From Variovorax sp. WDL1 (lineage in GTDB: Bacteria; Pseudomonadota; Gammaproteobacteria; Burkholderiales; Burkholderiaceae_C), in contig NZ_LMTS01000327.1 in the NCBI RefSeq assembly GCF_001541225.1, positions 56,129 to 120,128 of the forward strand: 64,000 bases of DNA. Direction: 5' to 3'. The notes beneath the pieces are model-generated. The model did no database searches, was not told the origin of the DNA, and saw nothing but the letters and a program-made list of their open reading frames with translations. Position numbers and translations under genes: made by a program. Shown here in pieces: positions 18,526-26,410 of the stretch (positions within the stretch are counted from its first letter, which is position 1; every line of letters begins with the position of its first letter).

Positions 18526-18917
18526 TGTCCGCCCGTACCCCGCCACGCTTCGTGCCCACGCTCACCACCGTGCTCGAGGTGCCGGCCGGGTCAGTGCCCG
18601 CGAGCCAGCCAGTTCCCGAGCAGGCCGTCGCTGCGGACCGGTCGCAGGCCGTCGCGCTCGGTCCACAGACCCTGTTGTCGGAGGTCGAAGCCTTCCGTGT
18701 CGAGGAGCACCTGCTGCATCGCGTTCTCCAACGCGTGGACCTCTCGCTGGAGGAGCGCCTGAGCGATACGGTGTCGGCCGCAGTTCAGCAACAGCTCGAC
18801 AACATGATCCCGCGCCTGCGCGACGAAATCGAAGCGGTGCTGCGCGAGTTGGTGAGCGAAGCCCTTGCCCAGGAGCTGTCCGACAACCCAGGGTCAACGC
18901 CACCTTTTCGCCCCTGA
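18525..18917 (+). CDS. Hypothetical protein downstream of holC
   Basis: A 130-residue protein translationally coupled to holC (TGATG). It opens with PRFVPTLTTVLEVPAG. Its C-terminal two thirds is an acidic amphipathic region (LLSEVEAFRVEEHLLHRVLQ followed by RLRDEIEAVLRELVSEAL) likely to form helices or a coiled coil. No signal peptide or TM segment is visible. It resembles small proteins found after holC in Burkholderiales, possibly of the DUF2486 type, but this is uncertain. A role with the replisome can only be guessed from position. Confidence 0.65.
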   Translation: MSARTPPRFVPTLTTVLEVPAGSVPASQPVPEQAVAADRSQAVALGPQTLLSEVEAFRVEEHLLHRVLQRVDLSLEERLSDTVSAAVQQQLDNMIPRLRDEIEAVLRELVSEALAQELSDNPGSTPPFRP

Positions 18918-19054
18918 TCCTTGGGCTACACTGCGCGCCAGGTCGAAGGCGCGAGGCGCTGAGGGTCTGCGGCGTGAAACTTGCTGAGGGTTCGCGCACG
19001 GATCAAAAGGCCGTATATCTAGTGTTCTTATCCACCAATACTTGGAGGTTCCTC

Positions 19055-20272
19055 ATGCAATTGAAATGGACTGCAGTCACGCTTGCAGCACTCACGCTCG
19101 TGGCTTGTGGCAAGAAGGAAGAAGCAGCGGCTCCGGCGACTGCGCCGGCACCCACCGCGGCAGCCCCTGCTCCCGCGGCTCCTCCGGCCGATGCATTGGT
19201 GGTCAAGATCGGTCACGTCGGCCCGACCAGCGGCGCCATCGCCCACCTCGGCAAGGACAACGAGCTCGGCGCGCGCATGGCCATCGAGGACCTGAATGCC
19301 AAGGGCCTCAAGATCGGCGACAAGGTCGCCAAGTTCGAGCTGCTCGCCGAGGACGACGCAGCCGATCCGAAGCAGGGCACCGCGGTTGCCCAGAAACTGG
19401 TCGACAGCAAGGTCAACGGCATCGTCGGCCACCTGAACTCGGGCACCACCATCCCCGCTTCCAAGCTCTACAGCGACGCCGGCATCCCGCAGGTCTCGCC
19501 TTCTGCGACCAACCCCAAGTACACCCGCCAGGGCTTCAAGACCACCTTCCGCGTGGTGGCTGACGACACGCAGCTCGGCGGCACGCTGGGCAAGTACGCG
19601 GTCGATACGCTCAAGGGCAAGAACATCGCCGTCATTGACGACCGCACGGCGTACGGCCAGGGCGTCGCCGAGGAGTTCGAGAAGGCCGTCAAGGCCGCCG
19701 GCGGCACGATCGTCGGCCACGAGTTCACCACCGACAAGTCGACCGACTTCAACGCCATCCTCACCAAGCTCAAGGGCGCCAAACCCGACGTGCTGTTCTT
19801 CGGCGGCATGGACGCCGTGGGCGGCCCGATGCTCAAGCAGGTCAAGCAACTGGGCCTGAACGTCAAGTTCATGGGCGGCGACGGCCTGTGCACCGGCGAG
19901 TTGGCCAAGCTGGCCGGCGATGCGATCGGCGAAGAAATGGTGGTCTGCGCGGAAGCCGGCGGTGTCGAAGGCGACTTCAAGCAGCCGCTGGAAGACTTCA
20001 AGACCAAGTTCAAGACCAAGAACGGCGTCGACGTGCAGATCTATGCACCGTACGTGTACGACGCGGTCAACGTGCTGGCCGAGGCCATGGTGAAGGCCGG
20101 TTCTGCCGATCCCGAGAAGTACCTGCTGGAGCTCGGCAAGATCCAATACAAGGGCGTGACCGGCCCGATCGCCTTCGACGAGAAGGGCGACATCAAGAAC
20201 GGCGCGCTGACGATCTACACCTACAAGGGTGGCGCGCGTACCCAGATCGCCGTGGTGCGCGGCGCGAGCTGA
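19055..20272 (+). CDS. Branched-chain amino acid type ABC transporter substrate-binding lipoprotein
   Basis: A 405-residue periplasmic-binding-protein type I (LivJ family) receptor. The signal peptide ends in a lipobox, LTLVAC, with Cys18 as the lipidation site. An Ala/Pro-rich linker (about 24-48) follows, then the binding domain starting VVKIGHVGPTSGAIAHLGKD. A GGAGG ribosome-binding site precedes the ATG. There are no permease or ATPase genes beside it, so it is an orphan receptor here. A strong intrinsic terminator follows. Ligand (leucine, other amino acid or amide) cannot be told from sequence. Confidence 0.9.
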   Translation: MQLKWTAVTLAALTLVACGKKEEAAAPATAPAPTAAAPAPAAPPADALVVKIGHVGPTSGAIAHLGKDNELGARMAIEDLNAKGLKIGDKVAKFELLAEDDAADPKQGTAVAQKLVDSKVNGIVGHLNSGTTIPASKLYSDAGIPQVSPSATNPKYTRQGFKTTFRVVADDTQLGGTLGKYAVDTLKGKNIAVIDDRTAYGQGVAEEFEKAVKAAGGTIVGHEFTTDKSTDFNAILTKLKGAKPDVLFFGGMDAVGGPMLKQVKQLGLNVKFMGGDGLCTGELAKLAGDAIGEEMVVCAEAGGVEGDFKQPLEDFKTKFKTKNGVDVQIYAPYVYDAVNVLAEAMVKAGSADPEKYLLELGKIQYKGVTGPIAFDEKGDIKNGALTIYTYKGGARTQIAVVRGAS

Positions 20273-20298
20273 AACAAGCCCGCTCCATCTGCCGAAAG

Positions 20299-20321
20299 AA
20301 GGGCCCTCAGGGGCCCTTTTT
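20299..20321 (+). terminator. Intrinsic terminator between the binding protein and the response regulator
   Basis: Hairpin AAGGGCCC-tcag-GGGCCCTT (20299-20318) followed by further T residues on the plus strand. It closes the substrate-binding-protein transcript. The opposite strand ends in TTCTTT, so it may also stop the convergent receiver gene, whose TGA-side end overlaps it. Confidence 0.85.
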
Positions 20322-20700
20322 ACATGGCGCTGCGGCTGGCGTCGTTGCAGTAGTCGAAGAAGGCCTCGAGCTCCCGCGACTTGTCGAACACGGCATCAGC
20401 GCCCAACGCCCTACAGCGTGCTCGTATGTCGGCATTGACGTAGTTGCTCAGCACCACGGCGCGCTGGGTTGCGCTGCGCTGCCTGCAGGTTCTCAGCACG
20501 CCGAGGCCGGAGCCCTGCTTGAGGAACACGTCGATCACCACGAGCTGCCACTCGCCGGCGTGGGAGGCCAGCCAGGTGGCCGCTTCGTTTTCGCTGTCGG
20601 CACAACCGACGACCTGGGCGCCGACCAGGTCCTCGAGGGCAGGGATCAGGTTGTCGCGGATCGTCTTGTTGTCTTCGACAAGGAAGGTGGAGAGCGTCAT
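20320..20700 (-). CDS. Stand-alone receiver-domain (CheY-like) response regulator
   Basis: A 126-residue single REC domain with no output domain. Acidic pocket Glu9-Asp10, phosphoacceptor Asp57 (VVIDVFL), Ser85 (VVLSNY) and Lys107 (FDKS) match the receiver fold. The start MTLSTFLVEDNK at 20700 is chosen by family alignment. No histidine kinase lies nearby. The sequence resembles the receiver part of NarL/LuxR-type regulators but ends after the fold, so it could act as a phosphate sink or diguanylate/kinase partner; the role is unknown. Confidence 0.8.
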   Translation of the reverse strand: MTLSTFLVEDNKTIRDNLIPALEDLVGAQVVGCADSENEAATWLASHAGEWQLVVIDVFLKQGSGLGVLRTCRQRSATQRAVVLSNYVNADIRARCRALGADAVFDKSRELEAFFDYCNDASRSAM

Positions 20701-20828
20701 ACGCTTTACGCTTTCTTGCCTGTGAAGCCGAAAGCCTACCGCAATGCAGCATGCGCCGGCCCGCCCAAGCTGCTCGCGGTTGCGTAGGATAAGGCGCACG
20801 AAAAAGAGGCAGCCCGGGCGATTGAAGC

Positions 20829-20855
20829 AAAAGAAAACGGGGCGCTGGGCCCCGT
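20829..20855 (-). terminator. Intrinsic terminator downstream of tRNA-Ser
   Basis: On the minus strand, stem ACGGGGC-(5 nt)-GCCCCGT is followed by TTTCTTTT (plus-strand positions 20829-20837 are AAAAGAAAA). It lies 15 bases past the tRNA 3' CCA, as expected for a monocistronic tRNA unit. Confidence 0.8.
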
Positions 20856-20869
20856 ATTTGCTGATCGAG

Positions 20870-20960
20870 TGGCGGAGCAGGCGGGATTCGAACCCGCGGA
20901 GGGCTATTAACCCTCACACGCTTTCCAGGCGTGCGACTTAAACCACTCATCCACCGCTCC
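20870..20960 (-). tRNA. tRNA-Ser(GGA)
   Basis: A 91-nt class II tRNA read on the minus strand. The acceptor stem GGAGCGG pairs with CTGCTCC (one G-U pair), with discriminator G and an encoded CCA (plus 20870-20872 is TGG). The anticodon arm CACGC-CTGGAAA-GCGTG gives anticodon GGA (genomic 20924-20926). The long variable arm and the T-arm GCGGG-TTCGAAT-CCCGC are clear. It decodes UCC/UCU. Confidence 0.97.
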
Positions 20961-20970
20961 GAAGCCCGCG

Positions 20971-21000
20971 ATTGTAGCAGCGGCGACGGGGCCTTCTCAG
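20971..21000 (-). promoter_or_regulatory. Candidate sigma-70 promoter of tRNA-Ser
   Basis: On the minus strand there is a TACAAT -10 (20971-20976) and a CTGAGA -35 (20995-21000) with an 18-base spacer. This places the start about 4-5 bases before the tRNA 5' end. The -35 overlaps the last codons of the SPFH gene upstream. Confidence 0.5.
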
Positions 21001-21926
21001 GCGGTGCTCGGTGTCTTTCCGGCCTGCACCATGCGCATCGCCGAGGCGATGAGCGCGGCGGTTTCGTTCATGTTGCTGGGCACGATCAGGGTGGTGGTGG
21101 CGTCGGCCGCGACCTTGCCGTAGGCATCGACGGCGCGCTCGGCCACCTTCAGCTGCACTGCCTGCTCGCCGCCGGGCTGGCGGATGGCGGCGGCCACGCG
21201 TTCGATGGCGCCGGCCGTGGCCTCCGCCACTGCCGTGATGGCCGCCGCCTCGCCCTGCGCGTTGTTGATCTGGGCCTGCTTCTCGCCCTCGGAGCGCGCG
21301 ATGAAGGCTTCGCGCTCGCCGGTGGCGATGTTGATCTGCTCCTGGCGGCGGCCTTCGGAGGCCGCGATCAGCGCGCGCTTTTCACGCTCGGCCGTGATCT
21401 GGCGCTGCATCGCCTGCAGGATCTCCTTCGGCGGCGTCAGGTCCTTGATCTCGTAGCGCAGCACCTTCACCCCCCAGTTCAGCGCCGCCTCGTCGATGGC
21501 GGCCACTACCTGTGCGTTGATGATGTCGCGCTCCTCGAAGGTCTTGTCGAGCTCGAGCTTGCCGATCACGCTGCGCAGCGAGGTCTGCGCCAGTTGTGTC
21601 ACGGCCACGATGTAGTTCGACGAGCCGTAGCTCGCGCGCATCGGGTCGGTGACCTGGAAGTAGAGGATGCCGTCGACCTGCAACTGCGTGTTGTCGCGGG
21701 TGATGCAGATCTGGCTCGGGACATCCAGCGGGATCTCCTTCAGGCTGTGCTTGTAGGCCACCTTGTCGATGAAGGGGATCAGGAAGTTGGGCCCGGGCGT
21801 CATCGTGTTGTGGTACTTGCCCAGGCGCTCGCGCACCCAGGCGTTCTGCTGGGGCACGAACTTGATGGACTGGCTGATGACGATGATCGCGATGACCAGC
21901 AGGACCAGGGGGACGGTGAATTCCAT
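20997..21926 (-). CDS. SPFH/Band-7 (stomatin-like, QmcA type) membrane protein
   Basis: A 309-residue protein with one N-terminal TM helix (residues about 3-21), a Band-7/SPFH domain (about 25-185, with NAWVRERLGKYHNTMTPGPN) and an Ala/Glu-rich coiled coil (about 185-260) for oligomerisation. It resembles QmcA/YbbK. Such proteins form cages or microdomains in the inner membrane and often pair with NfeD partners. Here an NfeD protein lies immediately upstream on the same strand, 36 bases away, so the two probably form an operon. Confidence 0.9.
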   Translation of the reverse strand: MEFTVPLVLLVIAIIVISQSIKFVPQQNAWVRERLGKYHNTMTPGPNFLIPFIDKVAYKHSLKEIPLDVPSQICITRDNTQLQVDGILYFQVTDPMRASYGSSNYIVAVTQLAQTSLRSVIGKLELDKTFEERDIINAQVVAAIDEAALNWGVKVLRYEIKDLTPPKEILQAMQRQITAEREKRALIAASEGRRQEQINIATGEREAFIARSEGEKQAQINNAQGEAAAITAVAEATAGAIERVAAAIRQPGGEQAVQLKVAERAVDAYGKVAADATTTLIVPSNMNETAALIASAMRMVQAGKTPSTA

Positions 21927-21962
21927 GAAGATGTTTCCTCGTTGTGCTTGTTTGCTTGGGTG

Positions 21963-22388
21963 TCAGATCTTGTCGACGACCAGCCGGCTGCCGACGACTT
22001 CGGCCACCCGGTGCTCGCCGATGCTCGGCGTGACGCCGGGGCGAGGCACCACGGTCCATTGCGCGCCGCGGTAGCGCACGGTGGCAGTGCCGTCCGGATG
22101 CCAGGCGTCGACAAAGATGCTTTCGCCGATGTCCAGGTTGATGTCGCGGTTGGCTGCGGCCGGCGGTTCGGCCGGGCGCTTGCGGCGGATCGTGTGCCAG
22201 ACGAGCACCGCGCCGACGCCGACGACCGCTGCCACGACAAGCTGGGTACCCAGCCCGGCACCGGCATGCGCCGCGATGGCCGCAGCCGCGAAACCCGCAC
22301 TCAGGAGCAGCAGGTAGACGGTGCCGGACAGCAGCTCCAGCACGATCGCTCCCCCCGCAATCAGCCACCAGACGGTGGAACTCGCCAT
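21963..22388 (-). CDS. NfeD-family membrane protein (YbbJ-like)
   Basis: A 141-residue protein with two or three N-terminal hydrophobic segments (about 5-70) and a C-terminal OB-fold beta domain (GESIFVDAWHPDGTATVRYRGAQW). This is the short NfeD1b form that partners SPFH proteins; no serine protease domain is present. The start MASSTVWWLI at 22388 is chosen over an ATG 33 bases upstream. It is the promoter-proximal gene of the SPFH pair and divergent from the arginine decarboxylase. Confidence 0.88.
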   Translation of the reverse strand: MASSTVWWLIAGGAIVLELLSGTVYLLLLSAGFAAAAIAAHAGAGLGTQLVVAAVVGVGAVLVWHTIRRKRPAEPPAAANRDINLDIGESIFVDAWHPDGTATVRYRGAQWTVVPRPGVTPSIGEHRVAEVVGSRLVVDKI

Positions 22389-22402
22389 GTCACGACTCCT
22401 CT

Positions 22403-22431
22403 CTAAGTGAAGGCATGACATTCTGTGTCAA
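22403..22431 (-). promoter_or_regulatory. Possible promoter of the NfeD-SPFH operon
   Basis: On the minus strand a perfect TTGACA -35 lies at 22426-22431, with ACTTAG 17 bases downstream as a poor -10 (22403-22408), ending about 15 bases before the NfeD start codon. The -35 is convincing and the -10 is weak. Confidence 0.35.
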
Positions 22432-22505
22432 AAGGGCGGCGATCCCTTCATCTGAATTCCGTACACTTCGCGGCTGTTTGCTTGTCCCGCCCCCCGGAGC
22501 CCCCC

Positions 22506-24800
22506 ATGAAATTCCGTTTCCCGATCGTCATCATCGACGAGGACTTCCGCTCCGAGAACACCTCGGGACTCAGTATCCGCGCCCTGGCCCAGGCCTTCGA
22601 GAGCGAGGGCTTCGAAGTGCTGGGTGTCACCAGCTACGGCGACCTGAGCCAGTTCGCCCAGCAGCAGAGCCGCGCCAGCGCCTTCATCCTGTCGATCGAC
22701 GACGAGGAGTTCACCCCTGGGCCCGACCTGGATCCGGCGGTATTGAACCTGCGCAACTTCATCGAAGAGGTGAGGCGCAAGAACGCCGACGTGCCGATCT
22801 ACATCTACGGCGAGACGAAAACCTCACGCCACCTGCCGAACGACATCCTGCGCGAGCTGCACGGCTTCATCCACATGTTCGAGGACACGCCGGAGTTCGT
22901 GGCGCGCCACATCATCCGCGAGGCCAAGTCCTACCTCGAAGGGGTGCAGCCGCCGTTCTTCAAGGCGCTGATCGACTATGCGGAAGACGGCTCCTACTCC
23001 TGGCACTGCCCCGGCCACTCGGGTGGCGTCGCCTTCCTCAAGAGCCCGGTCGGCCAGATGTTCCATCAGTTCTTCGGCGAGAACATGCTGCGCGCCGACG
23101 TCTGCAACGCGGTGGAGGAACTGGGCCAGTTGCTCGACCACACCGGCCCGGTGGCGGCCAGCGAGCGCAACGCGGCGCGCATCTTCAACGCCGACCACTG
23201 CTTTTTCGTGACCAACGGCACCAGCACCAGCAACAAGATGGTGTGGCACCACACCGTGGCCCCCGACGACGTGGTGGTGGTGGACCGCAACTGCCACAAG
23301 TCGGTGCTGCACGCGATCATCATGACCGGTGCCATTCCCGTCTTCATGAAGCCGACGCGCAACCACTTCGGCATCATCGGCCCGATCCCCAGGAGCGAGT
23401 TCGAGCCGGCGGCCATCAAGGACAAGATCCGCGCCAACCCGTTGCTCGCGCATGTCGATGCCGACAAGGTCAAGCCGCGCGTCATGACGCTCACGCAGTC
23501 CACCTACGACGGGGTGATCTACAACACCGAGACCATCAAGGGCATGCTCGACGGCTACGTCGACACACTGCACTTCGACGAGGCGTGGCTGCCGCACGCG
23601 GCTTTCCATCCCTTCTACGGCGCCTACCATGCAATGGGCAAGCGGCGCGTGCGGCCGAAGGAGTCGCTGGTGTTCGCCACCCAGTCCACCCACAAGCTGC
23701 TGGCGGGTATCAGCCAGGCCAGCCACGTGCTGGTGCAGGACTCGCAGAACCGTGCACTCGACCGCGACCTCTTCAACGAGGCCTACCTGATGCACTCCTC
23801 GACGAGCCCGCAGTACGCGATCATCGCCAGCTGCGACGTGGCCGCCGCGATGATGGAGCCGCCCGGCGGCACCGCGCTGGTGGAAGAGAGCATCCTCGAG
23901 GCGCTGGACTTCCGCCGCGCAATGCGCAAGGTGGAGCAGGAGTTCGGCAAGGACGAGTGGTGGTTCAAGGTCTGGGGCCCCGAGAAGCTGGTGGAGGAAG
24001 GCATCGGCCGCGCCAGCGACTGGATCATGCAGGGCGAGTCGCGCAGCGGCCCGAACGCCAGGAACGGCGCACGCAACTGGCACGGCTTCGGCAAGCTCGC
24101 CGACGGCTTCAACATGCTGGACCCGATCAAGTCGACCATCGTGACGCCGGGCCTGGACCTGAACGGCAAGTTCGCCGCCACCGGCATTCCGGCCAGCATC
24201 GTCACCAAGTTCCTGGCCGAGCACGGTGTGATCGTCGAGAAGACGGGGCTCTACAGCTTCTTCATCATGTTCACCATCGGCATCACCAAGGGCCGCTGGA
24301 ACACGCTGCTCACGGCGCTGCAGCAGTTCAAGGACGACTACGCGCGCAACCAGCCGATGTGGCGCATCCTGCCGGAGTTCTGCCAGAGCCACCCGGGCTA
24401 TGAGCGCCTCGGGCTGCGCGACCTCTGCCAGCACGTCCACGAGCTCTATGCGCGCCACGACGTGGCCCGGCTCACGACCGAGATGTACCTGAGCGACCTC
24501 CAGCCGGCGATGAAGCCCAGCGACGCCTTCGCACACATCGCGCACCGCAAGACCGAGCGGGTGGAGATCGATCACCTCGAGGGCCGCATCACCACGAGCC
24601 TGATCACGCCCTACCCGCCGGGCATTCCGCTGCTGATCCCGGGCGAGGTTTTCAACAAGAAGATCGTCGACTACCTCAAGTTCGCGCGCGCGTTCAACAG
24701 CGAGTGCCCGGGCTTCGAGACCGACATCCACGGGCTGGTGGCCCGGTTCGACGAGAGCGGCAAGAAGCGCTACTACGCAGACTGCGTGCGCGCGGGCTGA
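22506..24800 (+). CDS. Biodegradative arginine decarboxylase (AdiA type)
   Basis: PLP-dependent fold-type I (group III) amino acid decarboxylase of 764 residues. An N-terminal receiver-like wing domain (1-about 130) is followed by the catalytic domain with WHCPGHSGGVAF, FDEAW (Asp358) and the PLP lysine Lys397 in ATQSTHKLLAG. A C-terminal domain has YPPGIPLLIPGE. Length and motif spelling match AdiA (about 755) better than the lysine or ornithine enzymes (about 711-715). The start MKFRFPIVIIDED at 22506 is preferred to an ATG 81 bases upstream. No antiporter gene is adjacent, so a role in acid resistance is not shown; agmatine/polyamine supply is also possible. Confidence 0.85.
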   Translation: MKFRFPIVIIDEDFRSENTSGLSIRALAQAFESEGFEVLGVTSYGDLSQFAQQQSRASAFILSIDDEEFTPGPDLDPAVLNLRNFIEEVRRKNADVPIYIYGETKTSRHLPNDILRELHGFIHMFEDTPEFVARHIIREAKSYLEGVQPPFFKALIDYAEDGSYSWHCPGHSGGVAFLKSPVGQMFHQFFGENMLRADVCNAVEELGQLLDHTGPVAASERNAARIFNADHCFFVTNGTSTSNKMVWHHTVAPDDVVVVDRNCHKSVLHAIIMTGAIPVFMKPTRNHFGIIGPIPRSEFEPAAIKDKIRANPLLAHVDADKVKPRVMTLTQSTYDGVIYNTETIKGMLDGYVDTLHFDEAWLPHAAFHPFYGAYHAMGKRRVRPKESLVFATQSTHKLLAGISQASHVLVQDSQNRALDRDLFNEAYLMHSSTSPQYAIIASCDVAAAMMEPPGGTALVEESILEALDFRRAMRKVEQEFGKDEWWFKVWGPEKLVEEGIGRASDWIMQGESRSGPNARNGARNWHGFGKLADGFNMLDPIKSTIVTPGLDLNGKFAATGIPASIVTKFLAEHGVIVEKTGLYSFFIMFTIGITKGRWNTLLTALQQFKDDYARNQPMWRILPEFCQSHPGYERLGLRDLCQHVHELYARHDVARLTTEMYLSDLQPAMKPSDAFAHIAHRKTERVEIDHLEGRITTSLITPYPPGIPLLIPGEVFNKKIVDYLKFARAFNSECPGFETDIHGLVARFDESGKKRYYADCVRAG

Positions 24801-24848
24801 GGGGCGGCAGGCTAATCCAAATCGGCGCGGCTTTCGTATTGGTTGCAG

Positions 24849-24872
24849 CCGACGTCATTCCGGCGTCGGTTT
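24849..24872 (+). terminator. Possible terminator hairpin after the decarboxylase
   Basis: CCGACG-(9 nt)-CGTCGG (24849-24869) followed by TTT, 48 bases past the decarboxylase stop and before the fasciclin gene. The stem is six pairs and the T-run is short, so terminator activity is uncertain. Confidence 0.35.
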
Positions 24873-24895
24873 CAACCCTCGAGGAGCCTTTCATC

Positions 24896-25453
24896 ATGAG
24901 CAGCAGATTCCACCGCCTTGCCTCTCTCACCCTGGCTGCCGCAATGGCGGTCGGCGCCGCCGCGGCCTCGGCGCAAGTCATGGTCGGCGGCGCGCCGATG
25001 TCGGCGAGCAAGGACATCATCGACAACGCCGTCAACTCGAAGGACCACACCACGCTGGTGGCAGCGGTCAAGGCCGCAGGGCTGGTCGAAACCCTCAAGG
25101 GGCCGGGTCCCTTCACCTTGTTCGCGCCGACCAATGTGGCCTTCGCGGCATTGCCCGCCGGCACCGTGGACACGCTGCTCAAGCCCGAGAACAAGGCCCA
25201 GCTGACAGCCGTGCTGACCTATCACGTGGTGCCCGGCAAGCTCGACGCCGCAGCGCTGGGCAGCCAGATCATGGACGGCAAGGGTACGGCCACGCTCAAG
25301 ACCGCGGCCGGCGGCACGCTCACCGCCAAGGAAAGCGGCGGCAAGATCATGGTGGGCGACGAAAAGGGCGGCTGGGCCACGGTGAGCACCGCCAATGTTT
25401 ACCAGTCCAACGGCGTGATCCACGTCGTTGACAAGGTACTGCTGCCCAAGTAA
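24896..25453 (+). CDS. Secreted fasciclin (FAS1) domain protein
   Basis: A 185-residue exported protein. An N-terminal signal peptide (about 1-27, ending ASAQ) is followed by one FAS1 domain with GPFTLFAPTNVAFAALP and the C-terminal block YQSNGVIHVVDKVLLPK. FAS1 proteins mediate adhesion or cell-surface interactions; the ligand is unknown. A GAGGAG ribosome-binding site precedes the ATG at 24896. It converges with the DNA ligase gene, 12 bases away. Confidence 0.9.
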   Translation: MSSRFHRLASLTLAAAMAVGAAAASAQVMVGGAPMSASKDIIDNAVNSKDHTTLVAAVKAAGLVETLKGPGPFTLFAPTNVAFAALPAGTVDTLLKPENKAQLTAVLTYHVVPGKLDAAALGSQIMDGKGTATLKTAAGGTLTAKESGGKIMVGDEKGGWATVSTANVYQSNGVIHVVDKVLLPK

Positions 25454-25465
25454 GGGATCAGCGGT

Positions 25466-26335
25466 CTAGGAGGAGGACGCGAGGTCGTCCCGCACCCGCA
25501 GGAAGCGCGCGAACCTCGGCAGGCCACCGGGGTTCGTGCCGTTGTAGCGATAGCTGACCCAGCTTCCCACGGCAGGCGGATGGTCGCGCTGCGCGTCGCT
25601 GAAGCCGCCGCCCAGCTTGAAGCGCCGGCCTTCGGGCGTCTCGACCAGCAGCGCGCCCATTCGGCCTGCGTGCCGGCCGCGGCCTGGTACATGGGCCAGC
25701 ACGCGCGCGTCCGCATCCTCGTAGGGCTTGAACTTGAGCAGGTCGGCCGATCGTTCCGTGCGGTAGAGGGAGGCACCCCGATGCAGCATCAGGCCTTCGC
25801 CGCCCATGCGCATTGTCTTGTCGAGCAACGCCTGCAACTCCTCGTGCGTGCCGGCCCGCGCCTGGGGCACCGGTACCACCCAGGGGGCGTCCTTCAACGG
25901 CAGCAGCTTGCGCAGCGCAGCCAGCCGTGCCGTGAAGTCGCCGGTCTGGGCCGGCAGGTCGAAGACCATGAAGCGGATGTTCCGCCAGGCCGGCTCGTTC
26001 GGCGTCTGGTCCCGGACCGTGGATAGCGTCTCCGCAAAGCGCCCGCGGCCCGCCCATAGCTCGCCGTCCATTGGCACCGCCGGCAGCGCTGCGGTGAACC
26101 AGGCGGGGGCGGCCACGCGCTCGCCGCCACGTGTCCAGAGCTGCCTGCCGTCCCAGTAGCCGCGCATCCCGTCGTACTTCTCGCTGACCCAATAGTCCGC
26201 CAGCGGCATGCCGCGGCGATAGACATCGGCCAGCATGAGCTTCGGCGCGGCTGCATGCGCCAGCGCGAAGGGCGCCAGCGCGAAGGGCGCCAGCGCGAGC
26301 GCCGGGCCGAGAAGCAGTAGCTTTCGACGATCCAT
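25466..26335 (-). CDS. Exported minimal ATP-dependent DNA ligase (Lig E-like)
   Basis: A 289-residue ligase with only the adenylation domain and a small OB fold. Motif I is SEKYDGMRG with the adenylated Lys53; GELWAG (motif III region), GEGLMLH (motif IV) and LLKFKP (motif V) follow. An N-terminal signal peptide (about 1-30, RRKLLLLGPALALAPFALAP) predicts periplasmic export, the hallmark of Lig E enzymes linked by others to competence or extracellular DNA. The signal peptide contains a duplicated five-residue unit encoded by a 15-bp tandem repeat. No competence genes are adjacent. Confidence 0.85.
   Translation of the reverse strand: MDRRKLLLLGPALALAPFALAPFALAHAAAPKLMLADVYRRGMPLADYWVSEKYDGMRGYWDGRQLWTRGGERVAAPAWFTAALPAVPMDGELWAGRGRFAETLSTVRDQTPNEPAWRNIRFMVFDLPAQTGDFTARLAALRKLLPLKDAPWVVPVPQARAGTHEELQALLDKTMRMGGEGLMLHRGASLYRTERSADLLKFKPYEDADARVLAHVPGRGRHAGRMGALLVETPEGRRFKLGGGFSDAQRDHPPAVGSWVSYRYNGTNPGGLPRFARFLRVRDDLASSS
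26261..26290. repeat. Tandem 15-bp repeat in the ligase signal-peptide codons
   Basis: Two exact adjacent copies of CAGCGCGAAGGGCGC (26261-26275 and 26276-26290), with a partial third copy starting at 26291. In frame on the minus strand this encodes repeated Ala-Pro-Phe-Ala-Leu units in the hydrophobic core of the leader. Copy-number change would lengthen or shorten the signal peptide by five residues without a frameshift. Confidence 0.85.
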
Positions 26336-26410
26336 GTGTTGTTCCCTGAATGATCTTCTTGTCTTGACGCGAGCCGGCCCGCCGCCGGCCGATAGCCCGG
26401 AGCGGCGCGG

